DNA from: Lampris incognitus
Taxonomy: Eukaryota; Chordata; Actinopteri; Lampriformes; Lampridae
Assembly: GCF_029633865.1 (NCBI RefSeq)
Contig: NC_079212.1
Location: forward strand, 81,808,672 to 81,872,671
Reading direction: 5' to 3'
Length of the DNA stretch: 64,000 bases
A program made the translations under genes and the position numbers. Under the pieces are notes generated by a model. The model was not told where the DNA came from, did not search any database, and worked only from the letters and a program-made list of their open reading frames with translations. Within the stretch, counting starts at the first letter, position 1. Each line of letters begins with the position of its first letter. Positions 44,528 through 55,863 of this stretch are shown one piece after another.

Positions 44528-44735
44528 ATGAAAGTCAGCTGCAGAGTGTACTTTAGGTAGGTTTTGCCACCTTTTTGCTACTTTTAGCTACAGGTCCCCT
44601 CTCTTGCACCTGTGTGGGCGGAGTTTTCTCAGAGAAACCCTGAGAAAACTCCACCCACACTCAGCAGTAGAGGGGAGATAGACAAAATAGGCAAAACCTC
44701 AGGTCAAGGTCAACTCTGCAGCTGACTTTCAGAGT
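44528..44735. repeat. ~205-bp imperfect palindrome in piggyBac 5' region
   Basis: GAAAGTCAGCTGCAGAGT at the left pairs with ACTCTGCAGCTGACTTTC at the right, AGGTTTTGCC with GGCAAAACCT, and TGTGGGCGGAGTTTTCTCAG with CTGAGAAAACTCCACCCACA around a 6-base loop. It precedes the transposase start, so it may be a subterminal hairpin or a nested MITE. Confidence 0.8.
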
Positions 44736-44739
44736 GACA

Positions 44740-46272
44740 AGATGAGCGATTCAAACAGAGAGGACAGCCCTGGGGTACCTGGCAGGTATTTTTGACCATC
44801 AACAACATGACAACAGTGAAATGGAAGAGGATGTGTCTGAAGATGAAGATAAGGTCAGTGATGAAGATTATGAAGTTTCGGATTATGGATCATCTGATGA
44901 GGACATTCCTGTTCCTCCAAGCGAGACTTTCATCTCAAAAAATGGTGAAATACAATGGTCCTCAACCCCTAAACGTCAAGGAAGACTGATCGCAGAAAAT
45001 ATAATCAAGATGGTGCCAGGGCCCACCAGAATCGCAGTGACGCGAATCACAGACATCAAATCTGTTTTTGAGCTGCTAATCCCCAAGTCAATCCAGAAGA
45101 TCATTCTAGAAATGACTAATCTAGAAGGGAGACTAGTCTTTGGGGAGAACTGGAAAGAGATGGATGAAACACACTTAGAAGCATATTTTGGTCTTCTCAC
45201 ACTGGCTGGCGTCTATGGATCAAAGGATGAATCAACACAGAGCCTGTGGGATGCAGAGACAGGCAGGTCCATTTTTCGTGCAACTATGTCTCTGAAACAA
45301 TTCAAAATGTTGTCCAGAACAATCTGATTTGATAATCGGGTAACACAAACAAGAGGACACAAGCTGGCACCAATCGGGACCGTGTGGGACAAGTGGGTAG
45401 AGCGCCTTCCACCCAGGTCCTAATGTCACAGTAGATGAAAGACTGGTGGCATTTAGAGGCCGCTGCCCATTCAAGCAATACATGCCTTCCAAGCCAGCAA
45501 AGTATGGCATAAAGATCTGGGCAGCAACAGATGCCAAATCCAGCTATGCATTGAACATGCAGGTGTACACTGGAAGGCCAGTTGGAGAAGCCCCAGAAAG
45601 GAACCAGGGCAAGAGGGTCGTGCTCGACATGGTGCAGGGTGTCAGGGGTCACAACATCACCTGTGACAATTTTTTCACTTCATACAACCTGGGACAGGAG
45701 CTTCTAAATAAAAAGCTAACAATGCTTGGAACTGTTCGAAAAAACAGAAGTGAACTCCCTGCCGAAGTGTTGGTGATGAAGGACAGGGCCCCTCTGTCAT
45801 CAAAGTTTGCCTTCACTGAAACCACAGCCCTGGTGTCATACTGCCCCAAGAAGGGGAAAAATGTTGTGCTCATGAGAACTTTGCATAAAGATGCAGAAGT
45901 CAGCGTGACAGAGGACCAGAAACCAACCATGATCCTCCACTACAATGGTACAAAAGGAGGAGTGGATAATCTGGACAAAGTGACAGGATGCTACAGCACC
46001 AAGAGGATGACTGCACGCTGGCCTTCAGTTGTCTTCTACAATATAATTGATGTTTCAGTCTACAATGCCTTCGTCATATGGAGGGAGATGTTTCCTGAGT
46101 GGAATCAGGCAAAGCTCCACCAGAGGCGCATCTTCCATGAGGAGCTAGGGAAAGCACCCATGGTACCAGCGATACTACAGAGGCAGCACTTACCAAGGAC
46201 CCCCGCCGCTGCAGCCACAGTGAGGGCGATCCGGGAGAGGGCTTCCCCCTGTACAACAATGCGTGAGGTAAA

Positions 46273-46307
<35 letters not shown>

Positions 46308-46700
46308 ATGTCAGGGGATCGGGCTCAGCAAAAAGACATAGTAATCATCATCCTCATCTTTCTAGGTTGCTGCTGGGAGGAAGAGGACGAGGCCAGCCGC
46401 TGCAGCCTCAGTTGAGTGAGATCCCAGAAAGGGCTTCCCAGAGTACACCAGTGCCTGAGTAAGAGTGTGTTTGTGCGTGTGTGTGTATACACACATGTCA
46501 AAGGATGAGAGTTGGCAAAAAGAGTAATTATCATCCTCATCTTTCTAGGTTGCTGCTGGAGGAAAAAACGAGAGGAAGAGATGCAAGGTCTGCAAGCCGT
46601 CTGACGACGTCAAGACAACCACGACATGCGGGACATGTGCAAAACATATTTGCACAAAGTACATCGTTACTACATGTTACTCATGTTTTGGGAATAATTA
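44740..46700 (+). pseudogene. piggyBac-like transposase, broken
   Basis: DDD transposase that cuts and pastes at TTAA. An acidic N-terminus (44821-44940) is followed by the catalytic region. The first piece ends at a TGA at 45325-45327 (probably a CGA change) and a frameshift lies near 45415. The three aspartates remain in VDERLVAFRGRCPF (45432), ITCDNFFTSYNL (45657) and KGGVDNLDKVTGCYSTKR (45954). After MREV the frame runs into a (GT)n stretch that looks like an intron (GTAAATGTG ... CATCTTTCTAG). The C-terminal cysteine-rich domain is at 46556-46693: RKRCKVCKPSDDVK, TCGTCAKHIC, CYSC. The exon/intron boundary region is duplicated. A PGBD4-like relative is the best guess. Confidence 0.82.
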
Positions 46701-47437
46701 ATTTTATTTTTTTCGTCTTTCATACACACACACAGGCACACACACACACACTCTTTCTCTAAATGGAAGTTTACTTTTCAATAGAATTCCTCTCATTTCA
46801 CTTATTTTTGGGGTTTTTTCCTATGTTCAGAACAAGAAGTTGGAATATGTGTGTTATGTATGTACATAAATAAACTTGAGTAGCTCTTTATTAATGGTAT
46901 ATGGGTGGTAGCCACAAAACCCTTCTATTGTCTGCCTGAAAGACACAAAACTAAATAAAAAATATTGATTGAATTGTTAGTAATGAAGAACAAACTATGA
47001 TTAGTAGGATTTTTTTGGGTTTATAACTACTTTAGAATGGTTGAACATAAGTCGGGTCCCGGCTCACCCGAAGACCCTGGGTGTGACTTAAAAAACGAAG
47101 ATTCTATGAAGGTTAATAGTTTTTAGCTGACATGCTAGTCACCATGCATTTCAGTTGCAGTTAATAAGGTTAATTACTGCTGGTGCCCAAAACTTGAAAA
47201 GCTTTTTCTATATTCCTGCCGAAACTAACACTTGATTTATCTTTATCTTAAATCCACAATAGTTTAAATACAGAATCACCTTTCCTGTTTTCCTGTCTTA
47301 AGCCAGTTCAAACGGGTGTTAATCACCACCTCATTCCTGGTGGTTTTCCTTCAGCACATCCCAAGGTTTCTTAGTGTACAATCAGCTACAGGTAAACCAC
47401 TTTTCTTAACTTTTTTTTCTCTTTCTTTTCCTGTTCT

Positions 47438-50400
47438 ATGGATTTTACGTTTAATTCTCTTAATGCCATGCCTTTAAATGTCAGGGGTATCGGGGATATT
47501 ACCAAGAGGAAAGCTAACTTTTTGTTGTGTAAAAGAACTGAGGCTGATTTCATTTTACTTCAGGAAACGCATTCTTGTGAATCGGATACAAAATTCTGGA
47601 AAATACAGTGGGGTAACTTGGCTCATTTCAGCCATGGCACTAATCATTCAGCTGGGCTCTTAATTTGTCTACATAAATTTAAAGGGGGTGTCCTTGAGGC
47701 AGTGCCCTCTTGTGACGGTAGATGGATTGCTATAATAATTAAGCAAGACAACGCCACCTTTATTATTTGTAATATAGTATATGGGTTTAATTCACAAGCA
47801 TTCAGCAAGGTCTTATTTAATGAAATAACATCCAAATTGAAGGAACTACACAAAAAGTATCAAGGCTCATATAGAACTCTTTGCAGTGACTTTAATGAAT
47901 GTCCTGGTGATACGAAAGATAGATACCCTCCTAGACTAAATCAAACTTCACAGAACAACAGCCTTGTCTCGTTGCTCTGCTTCAACCTCTCCTTGGCTGA
48001 TGCATGGCGTTTCTTTAACCCCAGTATAAAAGAATTCACCTGGTGTAATAGAAGACCAACTTTAAAATCAAGAATTGATCTATTTCTAATCTCCTCCTCT
48101 ACCCTTCAATTTGTGAAAGAAGTGAATCATTTGTGTGCCCCATTATCAGACCATAAGCAAATAATCTAGAAGTTAGGTGCTAAGGAGACCGCTTACATGC
48201 GAGGATATTGGAAATTCGACAATTCTCTTTGAAAAGTGTTTCATTCAATGACGCTATTAAAAAAAACTTGCTGACGAAATCCTCAATGATGGCTTAAATA
48301 ACAGCTATAAGAAAAATGGGGATTCTTTAAATATAAAGTCAGATATGTAGCTATTAAAACAAGTAAAGAACTAAAAGAAAAAAGTATACAAGAAGCTGAC
48401 TTGATGCAAAAACTTGACCTTCTACTGACAAAAGAAAACATTACTTTAGAAGAACTTGAACTGGATCAAATTTATCTGGACATGGCAAAAGGAGAGTTTA
48501 TCAAATCTAGAGCCAAATGGTGGGGGGGGACACAATTTTTTTTTTTACTCTTGAAAAAATAAATTTTTAAAGGAAGTCATTAACTGCTGTCAATATTGAC
48601 GGAGCTCCTTTTAAATATCCAAAGGTAATTTGTAATTTTGTCACTGAGTTTTATGGAAAACTATATAAATCCAACTTTAATGCTAAACACTGTGCAAGTT
48701 TCCTGGGAAAAAAACACACTGATATCCCCTCAATTGATGAAGAATGTAAGGCTATTTGCGATTCTGACCTATCAACTAATGAAATTAAAAATGCATTATT
48801 TTCAATGAAAAAAGGAAAGTCTCCAGGAATCGACGGTTTATCTGTCGAATTGTATACTCACTTTTGGGAACTTATTCAAAGCCCACTGTCACATATGTAC
48901 CAAGAATGCATCAGTCAGGGAGAGATGGTGGCTAAAGTGAAGCAAGGCGTTATTATATCTCTTATCCCCAAACCCGATAAAGACCCCTTATCAATCGAAA
49001 ATTGGCGTCCCATCACTCTTTTAACAATTGATTATAAGATTTTGGCATTAGTATATGCGAACAGATTAAAGAGCGGGCTAGACTCTATTACAGCCGAAAC
49101 TCAAACAGGATTCATGAAAAACCGGCATATTAGCTGTAACATAAGACTCATACTAGATCTGTTGGATTATGCAGGTGGTTAATTCTAAAGCACTTATTTC
49201 GTTCTTAGACTTCTATAAGGCCTTTGACGCAATTGAACACAAATTTCTTTTACAGTCCCTTAAGGCATTTGGTTTTGAAAATAACTTTGTCAACATTGTC
49301 AATATGTTTTACAAAGATACTAATAGTTCTGTTATAATTATCTTTAATACCTCTACAAGATTCCAGATTAACAGAGGGGTCCGTCCAGGCTGCCCTATTT
49401 CTCCCTTCTTATTTATTTTCGTTACCACATTATTATCAATCAATATCATGAATGACAGAAGTTTGGAAGGAATTTCGATAACTTGAAACTGAGTAACTCT
49501 ATTAACTTGGTTAACCAATGTTCCAATGCCTCGGGTCTACGACTAAATGTGTCCAAATGTGAAAATTTGTCTCTGCATGATTGTAACGATTCTGTAATTG
49601 GAAATATCCTGGTAAAAGATTCCTTTAATTATTTGGGAATATATATATATATATAACTAAAAATCATATAGCTAAACAACATCTAAATTTCTCAAACAGA
49701 TTAAAAAAGACCAAGTCAATCTTTAATCTTTGGCTTCGAAGGGGTTTATCTATTTTAGGTAGAGTTCTCCTCTCCAGTGCAGAGGGCCTGTCTTGCTTTG
49801 TGTGTCCATCTTTATCTTTATTTGTAAATGATTCTACAGCCACAGGAGTAAATAGAACTTTCTTAAATGTCATTTGGAAGAATAAATCACACAAGCTTAA
49901 ACAATGTGTTCTCTCCAATAGTAAAGCAGAAGGAGGTCTTGAAGTTCTAGATTTCTTTGATACTGTTAATACTTTTAAAGTTAACTGGTTAAAAAAGTGT
50001 CTTAAAAATCCTGATTAAGTTTGGTATTTCATCCCAAATCATATCTTTAAGAAAACTGGAGGTCTTTCTTTTCTTTTGATTTGTAATTATTTGCCAAACA
50101 GATGGCTAGTTAACTTGTCAGAATTCAATCAGCAAGCTCTTCTAGCCTGGAAGCTGTCTTGTGTCCACAATTTCTCACCCCACAAAACTTTCTCTGGAAT
50201 AACTGCGACATACTTACCTGAAACAAATCCTTATTCTTCCCTAAATGGTTCCAAAGAGATATTAATTATATTTTCAATATTTTTGATGAATATGGCAATA
50301 TCTTGATGTATGAACGCTTTATGTCTATACACAGTTTTCCTATTCCCTTCAGAGAATTTAATTCCTTAACTCCAAAAGAGTTAACTCAATTGTGAAAAAC

Positions 50401-51150
50401 CACTTGAGCTATAGCAAAAATAAGATAACACAACCTTTACTGATGTTGGATGGAATTGAACTAATAGATAGAAAGTGTAACAATAAGCATATTCGCCAAA
50501 CTTTTCAAAGAAAGAACAAAACTGTACCTAGAGGCAATTTTTTCTGGAGGACAAATTGGAGAAGGGCTTGGCTTTTTTTTACCTTTCAAGTACTGTATTT
50601 CCAACAAGGCCAAGGAAATACATTTCAAAATCTTACATAAGATATACCCTGCTAACTGTTTTGTTGCCAAGTTTACAGACATTATCTCTTGTACCTTTTG
50701 TAAACACAATACAGAAACCATCTCGCACTTATTTGATTGTGAAATATCCCATAAATTTTGGACTGATCTAGAGTCTCATAACTCTGTCTACCCCTTTAAC
50801 ATTAGAGATATCATCTGTTACTATGACAATCCAAAAGATTGTGCTCTTGAATATCTGATTTTGTTATTTTATATGTAAAATTTTTCATTCACAAACAGAA
50901 ATTCTCTAAATCATTACCTAAGATCGCTCCTTTTCTCCACGAACTGAACTCTACTCTTAAAACTCTCAGCCTTGTAAACAACAACAAAAGCAATAAGCTC
51001 TCGAATTACCATGAAACCTTTTCCCCCGAAACGTCTGATTGTTTTAGATTTGTACATATGTACTCCGGCTTTGTGTTGTTGTCTGTTCTTAGTTTTTATT
51101 ATATTATTATCTTTATTTATCTGTCTGATAACTGTAGTCTCTTGACATAG
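47438..51150 (+). pseudogene. LINE C ORF2 endonuclease/reverse transcriptase, broken
   Basis: Endonuclease (47438-48169): PLNVRGIGDITKRK, ILLQETHSCES, CSDFNECPGD (where GGDFN is usual) and LSDHK at the end, then TAG. After a degraded linker, RT: KKGKSPGIDGLSVELY (48810), SLIPKPDKDPL, TQTGFMKNRHISCNIRLIL, a frameshift near 49175, SFLDFYKAFDAIEH and GVRPGCPISPFLF. The segment that should carry the ADD catalytic motif is missing after LEGISIT (49486). C-terminal pieces follow: LRLNVSKCENL, FPIPFREFN-like, and a zinc finger CTFCKHNTETISHLFDC near 50690. Many stops. A (TA)n run lies at 49638-49655. Confidence 0.82.
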
Positions 51151-51245
51151 TTGTATAACTGTATTGAACCTAATACGTGATATGTAATATTATACCTGTT
51201 TTTTCCTGTAAAATGTTCTATTGTTCAATAAAATAAATAAATAAA

Positions 51246-51256
51246 TCACATTCATG
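51246..51256 (+). other. Degenerate target copy 3' of LINE C
   Basis: TCACATTCATG directly after the LINE C tail. Compared with ACATCACACATTCATG 5' of LINE C it lacks one CA. Read as the downstream target duplication of LINE C. Confidence 0.5.
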
Positions 51257-52147
51257 TTGATTCATTGTCAAGTGATCAAAAAGATTGCCTTTTCCTGTTT
51301 ACCTTTCATTTAACAATTCATTATTTCATATGAATTATTCATTTAGATATTCATAAATCGTGCATTTGTCCGTATTTGACTTTAGAATCTAAGCGATTAC
51401 TGATGAGAAGCTCATGAACCTCAGATTGACTGTAGGCATGAGTGACATACAGTTCATCCTCAAAATGGAGTTGCTGCGTTGCATCCTCAATTTGGAATTT
51501 TAATAATCATTGTCTCACAATTCCAAAGCCATGTGTTCACAGAAGACCCTGGTTTCCAATACAGAAGCTGTGATTTTTTTTTGTATGCAAGATCAAAGAG
51601 GTCTTAATCAAAATGTAATGGAAGCTGTCTAACAATGATCTACTGCTTTTTTTTCCAGCAGTGTACTTTTGTGACGGTCCATAAACACTTGTCGGTGTGC
51701 AGAGACCAATATAATTTCTCAAATTCAGCGGACAGCTTATTCGGATGAAAATAAGATGGCAGCTTATTGCCCACTGCTCCACAACTGGAAATGTGCTTTA
51801 TTTTTGTTTAAAGGTTGTTTCGTTTATGAGACCTAAGTGAATGTGTAGCTGACTTTACCAGCCTGCTCAAAATCTTGCGACTTGCCCTGACAAACTTGTG
51901 ACTTTTCTGAAGTGACTTGGTCAAGTCACAAAAGACTTAAAAATGGCTCTGGGCCAAGCCCAACTCAGGAAATGTATCCAGCAGCCGCATTACATTTCCT
52001 AGAAAATATACAAGACCAGTTATTTTGACAACTTTGGTGCGCCAGCCATGATGTATCTTTTTAAACCAAGTGATTCCAAATGCCATAAATTTACTCACCG
52101 TAAGTCAGCCAAGACGGATAAACTGGCAAAACATTTGTTAAAGATGA
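51257..52147. other. No feature recognised
   Basis: Possibly the first unique sequence after the LINE array. The minus-strand frame at 51537-51782 has no recognised motif. Nothing else seen. Confidence 0.4.
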
Positions 52148-52610
52148 GTGAGCCTGGGTAGCGTGGCGGTCAATTCCGTTACCTACCTACACAGGGATCG
52201 CCCATTCAAATCCCTGTGTTACCTCCGGCTTGGTCAGGTGTCCATACAGACACAATTGGCCGTCTCTGCGGGTGGGAAGCCGGATGTGGGTATGTGTCCT
52301 GGTCGCTGCACTAGCGCCGCCTCTGGTCGGTCGGGGCGCCTGTTTGGGGGGGGGGGACTTGGGGGGAATAGCGTGATCCTCCCATGTGCTATGTCCGCCT
52401 GATGAAACTCCTCATTGTCAGGTGAAAAGAAGCGGCTGGTGACTCCACATGTATTGGAGGAGACATGTGGTAGTGTGCAGCCTTCCCCGGATCAGCAGAG
52501 GGGGTGGGACAGACTGGGACGGCTCACAAGAGTGGGGTAATTGGCCGGATATTTGGGGAGAAAAAAAAAAGGGGGGGATAAGCAAAAGTAAATAAATAAA
52601 TAAAAGCCTA
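52148..52610 (+). mobile_element. tRNA-derived SINE, copy 3 (full length)
   Basis: The most complete member of the family at 2425 and 9050: head GGGTAGCGTGGCGGTCAATT, degenerate B box CATTCAAATCCC, body CTGGTCGCTGCACTAGCG, CTCATTGTCAGGTGAAAAGA and CACATGTATTGGAGGAGACA, then GGGTAATTGGCCGGATATTT and an A-rich tail ending in (AAAT)n at 52590-52605. Confidence 0.88.
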
Positions 52611-53610
52611 GACTTAAGTGAACAACTTTTTAATTTATAATGCAAACTGCAACATAGAAATTATATTATTTACCCAAAGGAGCAGAAGGTCATATACCCG
52701 TGGCAGTTAAATCACACAGTCTGTGTTAAATCTAAGTCCAACACACAATATTTTCATCCTAGCTCTTAAAGGGGGGGAAACACCCTACAACAGAACTTAA
52801 CACTCCAACAACGTGGGGCAGCCCAGCCCAGTGCTGTGAACATGAGCAAGCACCTCCCACAGCTAGAAACTAGGGATCCAAGACTAAAAGGTACCCCCTC
52901 GGTAAAACTGAAGAACTACTCCATTCCATTACCTGGAGACCTGACGTATCAGTGTTTTTAAAAGGGTTTAGTCAAAACGTCTGGTCAACACCAGCTGTAT
53001 CAAAACAAATAGGTGAGGAAGTCTGAATCCTGCATCTCATCGTCACCATTCCTCGGTTTGGACTCTGGAGAGTCATCCATGTTGACGAATACTGACTGAC
53101 CTGTAACATCATGAAGTCAACATCTGTCAGAGTTCAACTTTTTCCTCAAGAACATCCTACCAAATGAATTTCCAAGCACAAATACAGCTTAATGTGAAAA
53201 CCGAACTTCAATTAACAAGTTCAGTTATTGCTCAGATAAATAATAAACTCTACAAGATAAAGATTCACATTTTTCAGATGCATGTAAAAAAATCCAGGGT
53301 GTTCAAAAATGTGTGGTCAAATTGACATTTTTGGTTGAAAAAAAAATCCCTGCACTGTCAATTCTCAAATCATTTTTTTGTTTTTGTTTTTTTTGTTTTT
53401 GTTTTTTTACAATCTGCATCAAGTCTCACAAGGTTTTGGAAAAAACAGTGACAAAATTAATTTGCAATTCTGGAAAAGTAAATAGCACCATAGTCAGTAA
53501 GGGCAAGTCAAACTGTAAAAAGGGGGCGCCACATGGCACAAAGTTCCAATATGCGCACGAGCTGTGGCCTGTAACAAATCTACTGATCCTTCAGAGTAGA
53601 TTTTTGGTCT
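52611..53610 (-). other. KDM5A-like 3' untranslated/flanking region
   Basis: Follows the stop codon of the terminal KDM5A-like exon on the minus strand. No coding motif. A homopolymer-rich patch (TTTTTG runs) lies at 53375-53410. The transcript end is not evident. Confidence 0.4.
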
Positions 53611-53748
53611 TTATTCCCCCCTGACGTAGTCTGGCTGCGTACAGCTGATGCAGATATAGTCCTCCTTCTCCGCTTGTTCAGAAGACAGTCCTACACACAC
53701 CTGGTGGAACCACTGGTTGCAGCTACCATCACACTGGACCCAGTTCAC
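53611..53748 (-). CDS. kdm5a: KDM5A-like lysine demethylase, terminal exon (PHD finger)
   Basis: Last exon, 45 codons. On the minus strand it opens after CCACTGTGTTCTCAG and reads [20 protein letters not shown] followed by [16 protein letters not shown]. That is the cysteine/histidine core of the C-terminal (third) PHD finger of KDM5 family H3K4 demethylases, which reads the histone H3 tail. It ends DYVRGE-TAA. The [11 protein letters not shown] and EKEDYIC wording is closest to KDM5A among the paralogues as I remember them. The preceding exon (58183-58446) ends in phase 0 with EADE, making a continuous protein. The stop codon overlaps an AATAAA hexamer (GAATAAAG). The final intron is 4.4 kb of nested transposons. 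Confidence 0.82.
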   Translation of the reverse strand: MNWVQCDGSCNQWFHQVCVGLSSEQAEKEDYICISCTQPDYVRGE

Positions 53749-53839
53749 CTGAGAACACAGTGGGGTAAGATGAAGAAAGACGTGTGTTATCACAACACAC
53801 TCAATTGATGCACTGTTACACTCCACCCGTCAGAGATGA

Positions 53840-54125
53840 TCACAAAGCCGAAACAGCTCATCTGGACCACGTTTCAGAGATCCGTTGACATCATCATCTA
53901 AGTGACCTCTTCAGTCTCCCACCCTTATGAACAACACAAGTGCGTTTATGAACAACACAGTGTGTTTATAAACAATACAGTGGCATAACAACCCAAACCA
54001 ACGACCAGTTTCATATGCAAACATGGGTGTGAGCATTAACTAGAGTTACAATGGTCATGTGTACTATTCACAGAGGATTTGGCAATGTTTGCAATCACAG
54101 CATTGTAAGATGGTGACAGATGCAC
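53840..54125 (-). repeat. Penelope copy 2, left terminal repeat (inverted)
   Basis: On the minus strand: CACCATCTTACAATGCTGTG, ATAGTACACATGACCATTG, AACTGGTCGTTGGTTTGGG, TTATGCCACTG and CACTTAGATGATGATG, then AGATGAGCTGTTTCGGC. The same series runs on the plus strand at 55680-58010, so copy 2 is flanked by terminal repeats in inverted orientation. Confidence 0.75.
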
Positions 54126-55650
54126 TCTTTGCCCCCCCCCCCCCCGGTTCAGGGATGGTCGTTCCCTCTTCACATAGATGGCCTCTGACTCCCCATTCAA
54201 ACCAGCGTTCCTCCCTATCAAGGATGCGCACATCCTCATCCTTTAAAGAGTGGACACGGGCCAGTGTCCAGTGTAGGTGGTGTAGACCACCTACAGTAGG
54301 TGGTGTAGACTGTGAAGTTCTGGTCTGACGTGTTAGCTCTCCTGTGTTGTGCCATCCTCTTGACCAGTCTGTTTGGTTTCCCCAATGTACAAGTCACAGC
54401 AATCCTCCTGGCACTTAACAGCGTACACTATATTGCTCTGTTTGTACCGGGGGACCTGATCCTTGGGGTGGACCAACTTCTGGCGCAGCGTGTTTTGGGG
54501 TTTGAAAGCAACTGAGACACGGTGTTTGAAAAGTGCACATCTCAGATTTTCCGACACTCCCACCAAATACGGAATCACCGCTGGTTTAAACGTAGGCAGC
54601 TGTTGTCCTTCTCCTCTCTTCCATCGGCTGGTGCACCGTTTGGGGTCTTCCTGGCTTTGACAAACACCCAGTTAGGATAACCACACTTAACCGGGCCTGT
54701 TTAATGTGGGATTTCTCCCCTTCCCCGGCCGCTGTGGCGGTGGGGACATTGTCAGCTCGGTGGAACAGCGTCCTGATGACTCCTAGTTTGTACTCCAGTG
54801 GATAATGAGAGTCAAACCTTCAGTACTGATCAGTATGTGTTGGTTTATGGTAAACATCATCAAATGTCCCCCATCACCAATTACAACTTCACAGCATAAG
54901 AAGGCTTAACTGTTATTTTTCACATCCTCTCCCTGGTGAACTTGATGTGGTGTCCACAGAGTTAATGTGCTTGGTGAAATGTGCTACATCCTGAGATTTA
55001 ATTTTAACCCAGGTGTCGTCCACAAATCTGAACCAATGGCTAAGTAGTGTCCCTGGATAGGACATCAGAGCCTCTTTTCCACTTCCTCCATATACAAGTT
55101 GGCCACTACAGGTGAGGCTGGGGAACCCATAGCACACCCATGCCTCTGACTATAGTACTGCCCCGTATGTGAAGTACGTGGACTGAAGACACAGATTCAG
55201 GAGCAGACACACTTCGTCAGTGTTAAGGGTGGTCCTATGGCTAAGGGTGGGGTTGTTTTGTAATTTCATACGGACTACCTTCACTGCTTCATCAACAGGA
55301 ACGCACGTGAAGAGAGACGTAGCATCGTAAGAGATCATTGTTTCATCCCTCTCCATAATGATCTCCCTCACCTTATCCACAACATCCATAGTGTTCTGCA
55401 TGTGATGTTCATTACTGCCTACCAACGGGTTAAGAATAGATGCCAGAAACTTAGAGAGGTTATAGGTCACTGAGTTAATCATACAAACAATAGGCCGTAA
55501 GGGCACATCCTGTTTATGTATCTTAGGTAACCCATACAGACTAGGAGTAGCACCCCCTGGGTATAAACTGTGGTACAACATTCTGTCAGTAGCATTGTCC
55601 TGTTCTAACAGCTTCAAGACAATATGTCACCTTTTTTCTTGTAACCACTG
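54126..55650 (-). pseudogene. Penelope-like element, copy 2 (RT + GIY-YIG)
   Basis: Same family as copy 1, on the minus strand inside the KDM5A-like final intron. From 55617 down: LYGLPKIHKQDVPLRPIVCM, LASILNPLVGSNEHH, TMISYDATSLFTCVPVDEAV (RT), HWFRFVDDTWVKIKSQDVAH (54985-55045, FVDD catalytic motif), then a degraded linker, and YAVKCQEDCCDLYIGETKQT near 54360-54440 (GIY-YIG endonuclease) with IYVKRERPSLNRGG near 54150. The N-terminal part before YGLPKIHK is missing. Frameshifts and a C tract (54136-54150) disrupt it. Confidence 0.85.
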
Positions 55651-55863
55651 CCTGGATCTCGTTGGCCAAAGAGTACCTCTGTCGTCATCTTACAATGATG
55701 TGATTTCAACCATTCCCAAATCCTGTATGAACAGTACACATGGCCACTGAAACTCCAGTTAATGAGTTGCATATGAAACCGGTCATGGTTTGGGTGGTTA
55801 TGCCACTGTGTGGTTTATAAGGGTGGGACACGTGCAGTCAGCAGAGACTGAAGAGGTCACTTA
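55651..55863 (+). repeat. Penelope copy 2, right terminal repeat, part 1
   Basis: Plus-orientation terminal repeat: CATCTTACAATGATGTGATT, GAACAGTACACATGGCCACT, GAAACCGGTCATGGTTTGGG, then GACTGAAGAGGTCACTTA, where Harbinger enters. It continues at 57949. Confidence 0.75.

Larger units (their letters stand above)
44190..47087 (+). mobile_element. piggyBac-like transposon
   Basis: 2.9-kb element with TTAA at both edges (44186-44189, 47088-47091), the piggyBac target. The right end GAAGACCCTGGGTGTGAC inverts to GTCACACCCAGGGTCTTC; the left end begins GTCTTCGGGTCAAATTGACC, and a fuller copy of the terminal motif (ACACCCAGGGTCTTCGGGTC) lies 180 bp inside at 44365. Encodes a broken transposase with a C-terminal cysteine-rich domain. 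Removing it rejoins the 5' leader of LINE C ORF2. Confidence 0.85.
43043..51245 (+). mobile_element. Tx1-like LINE C, split by a piggyBac
   Basis: The third LINE in the row: 5' untranslated region with CAAGATGGCGGCC, ORF1 (43315-44110), a piggyBac element at 44190-47087, ORF2 (47438-51150) and a 3' end CAATAAAATAAATAAATAAA. TCACATTCATG at 51246 echoes ACATCACACATTCATG at its 5' side, consistent with a duplicated target. Sequence divergence from A and B in both ORFs shows it is a separate family. Confidence 0.82.

Noticed and set aside
46277-46462. Valine/cysteine-rich C-terminus of the piggyBac transposase
   Set aside because: Produced by reading through a (GT)n stretch that has donor and acceptor sites; more likely intron.
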